Below, piece by piece: positions 9,488 through 19,362 of a DNA stretch of 64,000 nt. Position numbers and translations under genes: made by a program. The stretch is from SAR202 cluster bacterium. Its GTDB lineage: Bacteria > Chloroflexota > Dehalococcoidia > Lucifugimonadales > UBA1123. Every line of letters begins with the position of its first letter. Within the stretch, counting starts at the first letter, position 1. The notes under the pieces are model-generated. The model saw nothing but the letters and a program-made list of their open reading frames with translations, ran no database searches and was not told the origin of the DNA. The stretch is taken from the NCBI GenBank assembly GCA_030752795.1, contig JASMDM010000067.1, forward strand, positions 62,001 to 126,000, read 5' to 3'.

Positions 9488-10207
9488 CTACCGAGGACGC
9501 TCCATGAACACGGTTACACCCATCTCGGCGTAATGATCGCGCAGCGCCGGGTCGTAATTACGGAAGTTTACCTTGACGTCGGTTCCTTTTAGCTGCTCGA
9601 TGACGTGACGCACGCAATCGTCCACCGACTTGAGAGGATGACGCGGGTGCGCTTCGATATCGAACGTCAGGTCCGAGGGGCCCCATGTGAAACAGGTGAC
9701 GCCCCGTTTGGCGAGCTGTTTCGCGTTGGTCACGGCCTTCAACGACTCAAGCTGCAGGCAAAGAATGCCGTGATCGTTCCACCACCGAGCGTACTCGAGC
9801 CTGTCCATGTCCCCGACGCCGTAGCGGAAGCTCCCGCCCATGCTGCGGTGACCGAACTGCGGGTAGTAGAACCACTTGATCGCCTCGTCGGCCTCCGCTT
9901 CCTCTTCGACGAGCGGCACCTCGAGCCCGAGCGGGCCCAAGTCGGCGATGTTGCCGGTGAGGTACGTGTGCCGCGTGTGCTTGATGCGGAACTGGACCGG
10001 CATCCCAAGCTCGTCGGCGATACCGCAGAACTCGACCAGCCGCTCTTCGTTGTAGGGCGAGTGCTGCGCGTAGGAACTCAGGAAGTCGTAGGTGTCCCGA
10101 CCAAGGATGTCTTCGATCTCGCTCTTGGTGGCTGTCAGCGGCGCTGATACGCCGATTACGCGATCGCCTCGAATGATTCGTTCTTTGAGCGTAGCTGGAT
10201 CTGCCAT
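9488..10207 (-). CDS. HpcH/HpaI family aldolase
   Basis: The 239-residue protein is a class II (metal-dependent) HpcH/HpaI-type TIM barrel. It shows GHRSMGG around residue 110, LQLESLKAVTN around residue 150 (the Glu is the usual metal ligand) and TWGPSDLTFD around residue 174 (the Asp is the second ligand). Family members cleave or form 2-keto-3-deoxy sugar acids or similar hydroxy-oxo acids. The start is backed by GGGAGAG upstream. It sits ahead of no obvious operon partner; the Nudix gene upstream runs in the same direction. Substrate undetermined. Confidence 0.85.
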   Translation of the reverse strand: MADPATLKERIIRGDRVIGVSAPLTATKSEIEDILGRDTYDFLSSYAQHSPYNEERLVEFCGIADELGMPVQFRIKHTRHTYLTGNIADLGPLGLEVPLVEEEAEADEAIKWFYYPQFGHRSMGGSFRYGVGDMDRLEYARWWNDHGILCLQLESLKAVTNAKQLAKRGVTCFTWGPSDLTFDIEAHPRHPLKSVDDCVRHVIEQLKGTDVKVNFRNYDPALRDHYAEMGVTVFMERPR

Positions 10208-10320
10208 GTGAACTCTCCCGCCGCGTACCCTGCGCTATGGTCAACGTGGTCTGCAACCGGCCACGACCGTTCTCCGACGTGCGATGGCCCAGTTGCAATG
10301 TTGATGAGGCGAACGACTCG

Positions 10321-11085
10321 CTACGGGTTAGCTCCAGGCAAGAAGAACTCGAACCGTTTCGGGTCTCCGTACCCTTGAATCTGGCCCGGCACGAGCCCCG
10401 GATACTCCACGGCGGATCGCACAATGACTTTGTTGAATTCGCCGATCTGCGGGTCCGCCAAGAAGTCATCGAGAGGCATCCAGAGGCACTCGGCGATCTC
10501 TTCTTCCTGTCGAGTGATCTCGTAGCTCTCTGCTGAGAGCCGGCAGACGAAGTAGATGTCCGACTTGCCGTAGCGGTAGCCGTGCCAGTGTCTGAAACAG
10601 GCCAGCGACTCAAACTTGGCTTGAACGCCGGTCTCCTCGAGAACCTCGCGCACGACACCGTCGGCCATGTGCTCGCCTGGATGCAACGCCCCGCCGGGAA
10701 GCTTGTACCCCGGACCGCGGCCGCTTCCCATGCGGTATCGCTCCGACACGACCAGGATTTCCGAGTTGTCGTACAACACCACCGCTCCGGCGCCGATGTA
10801 GTGCGTCGCGAACGGCGGAACGAACGCCCCCGGCTCGATCTGCTGAGTCATCATCAGATACGCTTCGTTGGTGTGATGAAACTCAAACCCAGCCTCGGCG
10901 GCAACGGGCACAAGGGGAGCTTTCTCAAGCGGCAACTCGAGCCATGCGACCTTGTAGCCTTCCGCGGCCCATTCATCCATCGAAAAGGCGAGCTGCGTCC
11001 TAAAGCTGCGAGGCTCGTCGGGAAGGGCCAGCGGATCGACGAGTACTCCGCCGAATTGGTTGGTGTTGAATGACAGAATTTCCAT
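10321..11085 (-). CDS. Nudix hydrolase with N-terminal pre-Nudix domain
   Basis: The 254-residue protein has a complete Nudix box, GGALHPGEHMADGVVREVLEETGV (about residues 133-156), with REVLEE coordinating magnesium. The first 95 residues (FGGVLVDP and WLELPLEKAPLVPVAAEAGFEFHH) resemble the pre-Nudix domain of the NUDT6/plant NUDX8 group, which is rarer in bacteria. It would hydrolyse a nucleoside diphosphate linked to another group; the substrate is unknown. AAGGAG is present but lies farther than usual from the ATG at 11085. Confidence 0.87.
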   Translation of the reverse strand: MEILSFNTNQFGGVLVDPLALPDEPRSFRTQLAFSMDEWAAEGYKVAWLELPLEKAPLVPVAAEAGFEFHHTNEAYLMMTQQIEPGAFVPPFATHYIGAGAVVLYDNSEILVVSERYRMGSGRGPGYKLPGGALHPGEHMADGVVREVLEETGVQAKFESLACFRHWHGYRYGKSDIYFVCRLSAESYEITRQEEEIAECLWMPLDDFLADPQIGEFNKVIVRSAVEYPGLVPGQIQGYGDPKRFEFFLPGANP

Positions 11086-11543
11086 GGTATCGGTGTGGGG
11101 TTCTCCTTTGCTGAGATGCCGACGGCGAGCCGGTAAACGAGCTCATCATCGGCCCGACCCGCGTCTCTTCAAAGCGCCGGTGTGCGCGGAGCCGGCTGCA
11201 AGTGAGAGGGTAGCAACGCGCATCGGTTCCGTCAACAAGCGTCGTCGTGTCGGCTCAGGCCGCCGCTGACAATAACTAGATGACAACACCTCGGCGCGGT
11301 GATGCCCGCACGTCGCGCTGTCAATACGACAGCAGACGCCTGACGCGGCGTCGGTTGATCAGATCCACTATCGTGAAAGCGGATCGAGTAAGGTCGGCGT
11401 GACCGTGATCAACGACATCGTGGAGCCGCGTGACCCTCGACACTTGCGTGACATGGTTGATCAGGGTTGGCCTAGGGCTCGGCGCCTCAACGCGTCGAGT
11501 CGTGCTCTGGCTTTCTTCGCGATAAGCACAAAAGGTAGAGCCG

Positions 11544-11640
11544 ATAATTACATGTCATTCAGAGGCCGCAGCCGAAGAATCTGGTCGCAGAACACGCCCC
11601 TTTGCCTACACGACCCCAGATGCCACTCTCTCCTTGCGGA
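11544..11640 (+). repeat. Dispersed repeat, copy 2 (B type)
   Basis: Lies in the 650-base gap between the Nudix and dehydrogenase genes. It contains TGTCATTCAGAGGCCGCAG, GAAGAATCTGGTCGC, GAACACGCC and CCCAGATGCCACTCT, matching the block at 2140 over about 85 bases. The D part (TGACCATCAG) was not found after it. The remainder of the gap (11086-11543 and 11641-11737) shows no gene or other recognisable element. Confidence 0.65.
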
Positions 11641-11737
11641 ATCATCAGCAGGGCGGGCCGCGGGGATCAACACGCCGTCATTCGACGGCAAACGGCATGC
11701 CGCGTTCTGACAACCCGCGACACGGCCCCAAATCCGA

Positions 11738-12751
11738 TCACCTGTGCTTCACGACCATCTGAAGCTGCGTCGATGGCTGACACAGCGCCTCGAACGCCGC
11801 CTGGATGCCATCCAGTGGCAGCAGGCTCGCATCGTCGATCAGTGGCTCCATCGAGACCTTGCCCGTGCGAATCAGGTCCAATGCGATTCGCCAGTCTTCA
11901 GGCTGAGACCCGAACGACGCCTGAACGCCTACCTCACGAGCCATCCAGTCCGGCGGCAGGAGCTCGGTTGGCTCCCATGTGATTGCCACAAGCATGACCT
12001 GGCCGTTGCGACGGACCATCTGGAGAGCGTCGTCGAGGGTGCTCTTGGCCGCCGCGCACTCGAATACGATGTTGGGACCGAGGCCGTCCGACAGCTCGAC
12101 CATCCGCTCAATCACGTCTGTTTCCGTCGGATCGATGACCGCGTCCGCGCCCAACCGGCGGGCCGCCTCCGCCCTAGCGGGAGCGGGCTCTGCTACGAAT
12201 ACCCGCGCGGCGCCGGCAGCCCTCGCGACCTGCATGCAGAGCAGACCGATCGGCCCCGCGCCCAGGACCGTCACCGTGTCTCCAAGACACATCTTCGACA
12301 GCCGTACCGCGTGCACGGTCACCGCGCACGGCTCGCACATCGCTGCAGCTTGGCTGGAGACGCCTTCCGGGATCCCGATCGGCTCCCATTCCTCCATCAC
12401 AACCTGTTCGGCGTACGCTCTGACCTTGTTGAGCGGAAACCCTTCGTTGCGATAGTTGAAGCGGGGTCCTCTGGCGGTTGCGAGCGTGGGGGGCGGTTCT
12501 CCGCCGCCGCCAACGATCCGATCTCCGACCTTCCAACGCTCGACGCCCTGGCCTACTTTGGACACCACGCCGGAGTACTCGTGGCCCAGCACGGAGCCCG
12601 GCGGGGCGATGTCGTACAAAAATGTGTGGACATCGGTTCCGCAGATGGCGCAGAACTCGACATCGACGACCACCTGCCCGGGTCCGGGCGTCGGGTCGGC
12701 CATCTCTTCGATCGCGAATTGCTGGTTACCTTTGTACACGGCGGCGCGCAT
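11738..12751 (-). CDS. Zinc-type medium-chain alcohol/polyol dehydrogenase
   Basis: The 337-residue protein belongs to the MDR superfamily near threonine or sorbitol dehydrogenases. It has CAICGTDVH (catalytic-zinc Cys, about residue 38), GHEYSGVV (GHE motif), a second-domain GAGPIGLLCMQVARAAGA (NAD-binding, about residue 170) and an acidic residue two positions after VFV. The loop that usually holds four structural-zinc cysteines is instead Gly/Pro-rich without cysteines, so the structural zinc appears absent. The start at 12751 follows AGGAG. It probably oxidises a sugar alcohol or sugar acid. Confidence 0.87.
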   Translation of the reverse strand: MRAAVYKGNQQFAIEEMADPTPGPGQVVVDVEFCAICGTDVHTFLYDIAPPGSVLGHEYSGVVSKVGQGVERWKVGDRIVGGGGEPPPTLATARGPRFNYRNEGFPLNKVRAYAEQVVMEEWEPIGIPEGVSSQAAAMCEPCAVTVHAVRLSKMCLGDTVTVLGAGPIGLLCMQVARAAGAARVFVAEPAPARAEAARRLGADAVIDPTETDVIERMVELSDGLGPNIVFECAAAKSTLDDALQMVRRNGQVMLVAITWEPTELLPPDWMAREVGVQASFGSQPEDWRIALDLIRTGKVSMEPLIDDASLLPLDGIQAAFEALCQPSTQLQMVVKHR

Positions 12752-12840
12752 AGGTTCACACTCCTGGGAGGATGAGGCTAGGTTAACACCTGGGCGACGG
12801 GAGTCAAGACGCCGCAGCGAGCAACGGATTCTGGGACAAT

Positions 12841-13524
12841 TCAGTGAGCTCTGACGCTCCCAGCTTTGGTATCTGCTCCTGTTGCGGCTGCCACGCCCCG
12901 TAGCCAAGCCTTGGCAGCGCGTGGGGACCGGTGGCGCACCACTTTCAGATGCGCGAATCGCGGCTCCCAGAACAACTCGCGGAACTGCCGTCGTATCCGC
13001 CAGTGGGTCTTCAACACCCACAAGAACAAAGACTCTCTGGTGAAGAAGTGGTCCAGCAGATTCTCTTTGTTGCCGTTCCAGAGCTCGATGCGGAAGATCC
13101 CTCGACGAAACGTCCTGATCGTCAGTCGCCACAGAACCACCGGAAACGGATAGTCCAGCCACACCAGCGTCGTCGCCCTCGGCCACGCGACCTCTCGTGC
13201 GACACTGTAGTTGCCGTCCGCCACCCACCGGTCGCCGCTCAGCGCCTCGGCGATCGACTCACGGAACTCGTCGTCGGGCGTCTCCGCCCAGTTCGGCCCA
13301 TGTCGCAGCGCATCGAACTCGACGTGCGGCACACCCATCGTCAGCGCCAACTCCATCGCCATCGACGTCTTGCCCGCGCCGGACGTGCCCAGTACGATGA
13401 TGCGCTTCAGCGGTCCGGCTTGGGGTTTCTTTGTGCGTGGGCTGCAATCCGGGCTTGGCACAATGTGGAGCTTCCTCGTGACTTCGTGTCGGGCGCAAAA
13501 TCCGGTCAAGGATGCTGTGCCCAT
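12841..13524 (-). CDS. P-loop kinase-like protein (adenylate kinase/FlaR-like)
   Basis: The protein has a Walker A motif GTSGAGKTSMA after KRIIVL, then VEFDALRHGPNW and RWVADGNYS, a pattern of the adenylate-kinase-like proteins annotated as topology modulation proteins. The C-terminal half is rich in Arg and Trp. The first 40 residues before the P-loop are atypical, so translation may begin internally, for example at a GTG near residue 22. The true substrate of this group is unknown; nucleoside or small-molecule phosphorylation is possible. Confidence 0.7.
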   Translation of the reverse strand: MGTASLTGFCARHEVTRKLHIVPSPDCSPRTKKPQAGPLKRIIVLGTSGAGKTSMAMELALTMGVPHVEFDALRHGPNWAETPDDEFRESIAEALSGDRWVADGNYSVAREVAWPRATTLVWLDYPFPVVLWRLTIRTFRRGIFRIELWNGNKENLLDHFFTRESLFLWVLKTHWRIRRQFRELFWEPRFAHLKVVRHRSPRAAKAWLRGVAAATGADTKAGSVRAH

Positions 13525-13635
13525 TCGTCCATTCGGCGGGTAACGAGTAAAAAATTGAAGATCAAAAGATCCAGAGGGCCGGACCGACGAGCGTGAACTT
13601 GTCCGGCGTGAGTAAACAAACCGGCGAGGCGAGAC

Positions 13636-13815
13636 TCATGTCGAATCGGCGTCGGTGGACTTAGTCTCTCGAACTTGTTGTTGAGACACTCTCAACGCTT
13701 GGGTTCGAGCCGCCCAGAACTTCAACTGTTCGTCGCGGCTCAAATCCCCGATCTCTTTTCGCAGCTCTCCCGCTCCGCGATGCATCATCTCAACGCAATC
13801 AAATTCCTTCTTCAT
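13636..13815 (-). CDS. 59-aa protein paired with PIN toxin, candidate antitoxin
   Basis: This short frame reads MKKEFDCVEMMHRGAGELRK and ends TKSTDADST, 59 residues, highly charged and probably helical. It begins 34 bases after the PIN gene's stop on the same strand. Small proteins beginning with a similar KFD-V-MMR pattern commonly sit beside PIN-domain genes, from which I infer a toxin-antitoxin partner role. If so, the order is toxin first, which is less usual. No DNA-binding motif is evident. Confidence 0.6.
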   Translation of the reverse strand: MKKEFDCVEMMHRGAGELRKEIGDLSRDEQLKFWAARTQALRVSQQQVRETKSTDADST

Positions 13816-13849
13816 AATCCAGAACCTCGAGTGGAGAGTAGATCCCTAT

Positions 13850-14266
13850 CTAGTCGTACCCCTCCAGAATGTTGACCGCATTGAACAACGGAATCTTTTG
13901 GAAGTGGATAATGTGTCTGAAATTCCAGCTTACCACCAGGGCGCATCTCGCTGTTGAGGCGATTGCCACGTGCAGAGCATCTTCTGATTGCCCGGAGGTC
14001 AAGATACCAGCTCTTATATACGCGTTTTGAAGCGATACCGTCTCATCGGACACGTCAGCCACTTCCGTGATGTCCATTAGGCTGTCGAAAAGTCGTTGAA
14101 CCTGATCGGGCGCACGAGACACCTCATATTGAGCCACCGCAGAGGTAACGAGTAGGAACCTGCCGTCCCGAACTTCGTTAAAGAACGCACGACTCGCAGA
14201 CTGAAATTCGGAGTCGAACACTCCTCCGTAGACCGACGTATCTGGATATACCCGGATTGGCGGCAT
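13850..14266 (-). CDS. PIN-domain ribonuclease, VapC-like toxin
   Basis: The 138-residue protein shows PIN-fold acidic residues: YPDTSVYGG near the N-terminus, AVAQYEVSRA around residue 50, QSEDALHVAIAS around residue 98 and SWNFRHI around residue 115. PIN toxins cleave RNA, often tRNA, using magnesium held by these acids. The start at 14266 lies 10 bases after the uvrA stop, so it may be translated from the uvrA message. The 59-aa gene follows it. A longer in-frame extension overlapping uvrA was not used. Confidence 0.8.
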   Translation of the reverse strand: MPPIRVYPDTSVYGGVFDSEFQSASRAFFNEVRDGRFLLVTSAVAQYEVSRAPDQVQRLFDSLMDITEVADVSDETVSLQNAYIRAGILTSGQSEDALHVAIASTARCALVVSWNFRHIIHFQKIPLFNAVNILEGYD

Positions 14267-14276
14267 CAGAAGTCCC

Positions 14277-17192
14277 CTAATCCGCCGCGGGCACGCTCTC
14301 GGCTTCCGTCGCCTCGGCAAGCGCCGGGAGGATATCGCGGAGGTAGTCACCGGTGAGTGACGCCTCGATGTCCGTAATGTGCTCCGGGGTGCCCTCGGCG
14401 ATGACCTCGCCGCCCTTGTCGCCGGCGCCTGGACCGAGGTCGACGATCCAGTCGGCGCTCTTGATCAGGTCTAGGTGGTGCTCGATCAAGACGACGCTGT
14501 TGCCGGCGTCGACGAGGCGATGCAGCACCCGCATCAGGTGCGCGCAGTCCTCGAACGACAGACCCGTGGTCGGTTCGTCGAGGATGTACAACGTCTGGCC
14601 CGTGGCGCGCTTCGAGAGCTCGGTCGAGAGCTTCACGCGCTGGGCTTCGCCGCCGCTCAGGTGAGTCGCAGGCTGGCCGAGCCGGATGTAGCCGAGGCCG
14701 ACGTCCTGCATGGTTTGGAGCTTGTTGCGGACGCGCGGAATGTTCTCGAAGAACTCCAGCGCCTCGGTTACCGTCATACTCAGCACTTCGGCGATGTTCT
14801 TGTCCTTGAACTTGATCTCCAAAGCTTCGCGGTTGTAACGCTTGCCGTCGCAAATTTCGCACGGCACGACGACGTCCGGCAGAAACTGCATCTCGATGTT
14901 GATGTGCCCGTCGCCAGAGCACGCCTCACATCGGCCGCCCTTGACGTTGAACGAGAACCGGCCCGGCTTGTAGCCGCGCGTCCTCGCGTCCGGAACCGTC
15001 GCGAACAGCTCCCGTATGGGCGTGAACGTTCCTGTGTAGGTGGCCGGGTTGCTCCGCGGCGTGCGCCCGATCGGCGACTGATCGATGTTGACAACCTTGT
15101 CGATGTGTTCGATCCCGTCGATGCCGTCCGACTCGCCCGGACGGTCTCGGGAGCGATAGAAAATCTGGGCCAGCTTCTTGTACAGGATTTCGTAGATGAG
15201 CGTGCTCTTGCCCGATCCGGAAACGCCGGTGATGCACACGAGCTTTCCGAGCGGAATGCGCAGATCGACGTTCTTGAGGTTGTTCTGCCGAGCGCCCCTC
15301 ACGACAATCCCTTTGCCGTTGCCTGGTCGTCGCGCATCGGGAACCTCGATCGTTCTTGTGCCGCCCAGGTATTGCCCCGTGATCGACTCTGGAGCCTTGA
15401 TAATGTCGTCGAGCGGTCCGGTGGCCACGATTCTGCCGCCGTGCTCGCCGGCGCCAGGTCCAAGGTCGACGATGTGGTCGGCGGCTCGCATGATCGCTTC
15501 GTCGTGCTCGACGATGATCACCGTGTTGCCGAGGTCTCTGAGCCCTTTCAGCGTCGTTATCAGCCGGTGGTCGTCCGCCGGGTGCAGCCCGATCGACGGC
15601 TCGTCGCAGACGTACAGCACGCCCATGAGCCCTGAACCGATCTGCGTCGCCAACCGGATGCGCTGCGCTTCGCCGCCGCTGAGGGTCGACGCGGTGCGGG
15701 ACAGCGTCAGGTAGTCGAGGCCGATGTTCAGCAGGAACCTTAAACGCGCGTCGATCTCTTTCAGAATCTGTGTCGCGATCGTTCGTTCGCGTTCGGTCAA
15801 AATATCGTCCGGCGATACCCCGTTTGTCGATGGAATTTCGCCGCCGATAACGTGAATCCACTCGAGTGCGGCCGAGATCGACTTGTCGGTCATGTCCATG
15901 ACGTTGATGCCGCCGATGGTCACGGCCAGCGCCTCGGGTCGCAGCTTGGCGCCGCTGCACTTCGCGCACGGCCTCGCCGCCATGTAGCGATCGATCTCTT
16001 TGCGCATTCCTTCGGATTCGGTGTCGCGATACCGGCGCTCCAGGTTGTTGATAACACCTTCGAAGCTGGTGCTCCACCGATAGGTTCGACCCCGTTTCGT
16101 GTGGTGTGTGACCTTGATCTTCTTGCCTTTGGTGCCATAGAAAACGACGTCGAGTTGCTCCTGAGTCAGGTCTCTTAGAGGGCTGTCAACCGAGAATTCG
16201 AACGCCTCGGCCAAGGAAGAAAGCTGGCTAAGGTACCACGGCGATATCGAGCCTGTTCGAGCCCACGCCTGGACGCCGCCTTGGGCGATGCTCATCGTCT
16301 TGTCGGGAACGACGAGGTCTGGGTCGATCTCAAGCTTGTAGCCCAATCCGGTACAGGTCTGGCAAGCGCCGTGAGGGTTGTTGAAGCTGAACGTTCGCGG
16401 TTCGAGCTCACCCAGGCCGATGCCGCAGTGAACGCACGCAAACTGCTCCGAGAACAGCAGCTCCTCGCCGTCGATCACGTCGATGAGCACTGTGCCGTCC
16501 GCCATCTTGAGCGCTGCCTCGACCGAGTCGGCGATTCTGGTCGTCTCTGCGCCCTCGCCGGCGACCAGACGATCCACGACGACTTCGATCGTGTGCCATT
16601 TTTTCTTATCCAGGTCAAATTCTTCGGAGAGGTCGCGGGTTTCGCCGTCGACGCGAACCCTGACGAATCCCGAGGAGCGAGCCTGCTCGAAGATCTCTTT
16701 GTGCTCGCCCTTGCGACGCCGAATCATCGGCGCCATGATCTGCATTCGGTTGCCGTCGGGCAACGACATCACGGCGTCCACAATCTGCTGGACGGTTTGG
16801 CGTTCGACCGGACGCCCGCACTTGTAGCAGTGAGGCCTGCCCACCCTCGCGTACAGAAGACGAAGGTAGTCGTAGATTTCTGTGACGGTCCCGACCGTGG
16901 ATCGGGGGTTGTGGGAGACGCCTTTTTGGTCGATGGAGATCGCGGGCGACAGACCGCCGATGTAGTCGACGTCCGGCTTGTCCATCCGGCCCAGGAACTG
17001 CCGGGCGTATGCCGACAAAGATTCGACGTAACGCCGCTGGCCCTCGGCGTAAATGGTGTCGAACGCCAGCGAACTCTTGCCGGAGCCGGACACCCCGGTG
17101 ATAACAATCAACTTGTTACGCGGGATGGTCACGTCGACGTTTTTGAGGTTGTGCTCGCGCGCGCCCTGTACAACGATATTCTCTAGCGGCAT
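14277..17192 (-). CDS. uvrA: Excinuclease ABC subunit A
   Basis: A full-length 971-residue UvrA, the damage-recognition ATPase of nucleotide excision repair. It has two ABC modules: the first P-loop [20 protein letters not shown] (about residue 33) with [12 protein letters not shown], and the second P-loop [16 protein letters not shown] (about residue 650) with [12 protein letters not shown]. Zinc-binding clusters are visible as CVHC...CQTC in the first module and CEAC...CEIC in the second. No uvrB or uvrC is in the window. No SOS-box-like sequence was seen ahead of it. Confidence 0.97.
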   Translation of the reverse strand: MPLENIVVQGAREHNLKNVDVTIPRNKLIVITGVSGSGKSSLAFDTIYAEGQRRYVESLSAYARQFLGRMDKPDVDYIGGLSPAISIDQKGVSHNPRSTVGTVTEIYDYLRLLYARVGRPHCYKCGRPVERQTVQQIVDAVMSLPDGNRMQIMAPMIRRRKGEHKEIFEQARSSGFVRVRVDGETRDLSEEFDLDKKKWHTIEVVVDRLVAGEGAETTRIADSVEAALKMADGTVLIDVIDGEELLFSEQFACVHCGIGLGELEPRTFSFNNPHGACQTCTGLGYKLEIDPDLVVPDKTMSIAQGGVQAWARTGSISPWYLSQLSSLAEAFEFSVDSPLRDLTQEQLDVVFYGTKGKKIKVTHHTKRGRTYRWSTSFEGVINNLERRYRDTESEGMRKEIDRYMAARPCAKCSGAKLRPEALAVTIGGINVMDMTDKSISAALEWIHVIGGEIPSTNGVSPDDILTERERTIATQILKEIDARLRFLLNIGLDYLTLSRTASTLSGGEAQRIRLATQIGSGLMGVLYVCDEPSIGLHPADDHRLITTLKGLRDLGNTVIIVEHDEAIMRAADHIVDLGPGAGEHGGRIVATGPLDDIIKAPESITGQYLGGTRTIEVPDARRPGNGKGIVVRGARQNNLKNVDLRIPLGKLVCITGVSGSGKSTLIYEILYKKLAQIFYRSRDRPGESDGIDGIEHIDKVVNIDQSPIGRTPRSNPATYTGTFTPIRELFATVPDARTRGYKPGRFSFNVKGGRCEACSGDGHINIEMQFLPDVVVPCEICDGKRYNREALEIKFKDKNIAEVLSMTVTEALEFFENIPRVRNKLQTMQDVGLGYIRLGQPATHLSGGEAQRVKLSTELSKRATGQTLYILDEPTTGLSFEDCAHLMRVLHRLVDAGNSVVLIEHHLDLIKSADWIVDLGPGAGDKGGEVIAEGTPEHITDIEASLTGDYLRDILPALAEATEAESVPAAD

Positions 17193-17819
17193 ATTCTCAG
17201 TGAGCCTCCGATGTCGCGTCTACAAGCCAGCTACAGGGCAACTCGAGCGGGTTCAGCAGTCGAGCCGGCGGCAACCCTCCGAACGCCAAACAAAAGCCGA
17301 TGCGGAGGGGATAAAGCTGGGCTCTGCCAGAGTAGATTCTACCATTTGAGACGGCCGTCTGTCAGTCTTTGGTGCATGGGTTTTGGATCATTTGTTCTTA
17401 ATTATCGAGTCGATTCGTTCGGCTGGCGCCTTAGTCGCCGACGCGGGTCCGGATACATCGAAAACCGCGCTCGTGTCTGAACATTGGCGTCATACGGATG
17501 GCCTGAGTGTTGACCGGACCAACGTCCGAATTGGTCGTTCAATGAAGCGATTCTAATCGTCTCGGTCAATTCGTCAGGGTCGACGAATTTCTCAATACAG
17601 AACGCTGCGCATTTTGTCGAGCAGACTTCTCCACAGTTTCGGTGAAACCCGAGACCTTTTCGCACAAAGCGCAAACCGCGACCTACTTCGTTTCGTATTT
17701 GTTGTGAGGAATTGACGAGGGGCGCGAAATGCCGAAAAGCCGCTGAATCGGTTGAGTCGAAAATGTTCGCAAGAACGTGACAAACGCCATCTACAAAACG
17801 TCGCCTCGCATGGATATTC
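17193..17819. other. Gap without recognised gene upstream of small basic-tailed gene
   Basis: About 630 bases of lower GC content than the flanks. A minus-strand open frame of 166 codons (17902-17402) exists but has no ribosome-binding site, no recognisable motif and a composition unlike neighbouring genes, so it is not called. No tRNA or repeat was seen. Confidence 0.4.
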
Positions 17820-17849
17820 TTGTATCCCGCGTCACCTTCGGCATATGAT
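17820..17849 (+). promoter_or_regulatory. Likely promoter of small basic-tailed gene, copy 1
   Basis: TTGTAT (17820-17825) and TATGAT (17844-17849) are separated by 18 bases and lie 28 bases ahead of the start codon at 17878, which itself follows GGAGGAGGGG. The match to a sigma-70-type promoter is good at the -10 box. Confidence 0.5.
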
Positions 17850-17877
17850 GTAATAAGAACATCGGGAGGAGGGGACG

Positions 17878-18186
17878 ATGCCGGACTTTCAGATTGTGGC
17901 ACTGAACGAAGCAGTTACACAAACCAATCTGACCGGAAAACGTGGAGAAATTGTTCGGGAGTATCTCGGCTATATCGAACAACTCCGTGATGGAAGCGCC
18001 GGAGTGCTTCACGCCGATGAAGGCGAGACGACGGCTGCCATCAGGCGGCGACTCGGTTCGGCCGCCGAACTGGCCGGGCAAAAGCTCGTGGTCAAAAGGG
18101 TCGGCGGAGCGGTGTACTTCTGGCAGGAAAATAACAAGGGCAAACCCAGCCGACGTGGCAGGCCTCGAAGATCGGGGAAATCGTAG
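17878..18186 (+). CDS. Small protein with AT-hook-like basic tail (paralogue 1)
   Basis: A 102-residue protein not assigned to a named family. It shares layout and sequence with the product at 36710-37006: an N-terminal NEAVTQTNLTGKRGEIVREY, a middle DGETTAAI-type segment (here EGETTAAIRRRLGSAAEL), LVVKRVGGAVYFW, and a C-terminal basic tail ending SRRGRPRRSGK. The RRGRPR core resembles an AT-hook, which binds the minor groove of A/T-rich DNA. A nucleoid-type or regulatory DNA-binding role is inferred only. It is convergent with, and nearly abuts, the truncated enolase-family gene at 18190. Confidence 0.75.
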   Translation: MPDFQIVALNEAVTQTNLTGKRGEIVREYLGYIEQLRDGSAGVLHADEGETTAAIRRRLGSAAELAGQKLVVKRVGGAVYFWQENNKGKPSRRGRPRRSGKS

Positions 18187-18189
18187 AGC

Positions 18190-19169
18190 TTAGCGTCTGA
18201 GTGTCCCCGACTCGCGATCTCTCTGCCAACGCCTGAAAAAAGCCCTTGCCGCCCACGGACCGCCGTGCCGCTCCGACATCGTCGCGATCTTGCGCAGCTC
18301 GCTGATCCCGCCCGTCCACACCATGTCGGGCATGATGTAGTCGGCGAGCCGTTTCTCGAAGATCGGCACGAAGTCGTACCGCGTAAACAGTCGCTCTCCG
18401 ACACAGATCGGCGCGGCGACGTTTTGGCGCACTTGGGCCAGCGCCCCGTAGCTCTCGGGCGGCACGGGCTCCTCGTACCAGCCGACTTCGTACTCGGTGA
18501 GCCGGTTGCCGATGCGGATCGCCGTTGGCACGTTGTAGTGGCCGTGGGCGTCGATCAGCACGTCGACGTTCATGCCGACCGCGTCGCGGACCGCGGCAAC
18601 CCTCGTCATGCCCAGCTCCTCGCCCTCGGCTGAGATCTGGCCGGACACGTATCCAGTGTGGAACGGCTCCATCTCATGTGTGAACGGGTCGAATTTGATC
18701 GCCGAATATCCCGCGGCAACCGTTTCGGCCGCGGCTCTGCCGTAATCCTCCGGCGTCTCGCAACCCGTGAACCAACCGTTCGCGTACAACGTGATCGAGT
18801 CCCTGAACCGCCCGCCGAGAACATCGCAAATCGGCTTGCCCAACGCCTTGCCCTTGATGTCCCACAGCGCGATGTCGATGCCGCGATCACGGCCGTCACC
18901 AGACCCCGACTGCCCAGGTAGGTGTAGCGACGGAATATCTTGTGCCACAGCCGGTCGATGTCGAACGGGTCTTCGCCGATCAGCGCCTCGCGAACCTGGT
19001 TGATCGTGCTGGCTACCACCAAGCTGCCGCCGCCCAGGTAGTTGGTGGCCTCGCCGAACCCCGATATCTCCTCGTCCGTGTCGACGCGAACGAAGGTCCA
19101 CGTTCGACCCGAACGCCGTGAGTACTCGGTGGGCTGAGTCGGAATCGGAGTGACGTCGGTAATCTTCAT
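18190..19169 (-). pseudogene. Enolase-superfamily (mandelate racemase-like) enzyme, frameshifted and truncated
   Basis: The N-terminal capping domain (MKITDVTPIPTQPTEYSRRS, then GFGEATNYLGGG) is in one frame to about 18885. The barrel domain (GIDIALWDIKGKALGKPICD, then DVLIDAHGHYN with the metal-binding Asp, YEEPVPPE and CVGERLF) is in another. One base missing in a G run near 18881-18884 would join them. The C-terminal part of the barrel, expected after ISELRKIATMSE, is absent and replaced by about 25 unrelated residues, so roughly the last quarter is lost. The intact enzyme would dehydrate or epimerise a sugar acid. Confidence 0.8.
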
Positions 19170-19362
19170 CGTGGCTCTCCCCGTGAATTCGGTCGGAAAT
19201 CTCGTGGCCGCTTCCGTCGCAACCGCTACGGCCTTGCGTCACTTCCGTCCCTTGTGTCCTTCGTGCCAAGTCTATCGCATGGACAACGAAGACGACCACA
19301 GCCCATCACTGTGCGCCATGATAGAATCCAGGCGCGAATTGAGATCGATTAGGAGCCTCACG

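Noticed and set aside
17402-17902. 166-codon minus-strand frame
   Set aside because: No binding site, no recognisable domain, and it overlaps the promoter and start of the small basic-tailed gene.
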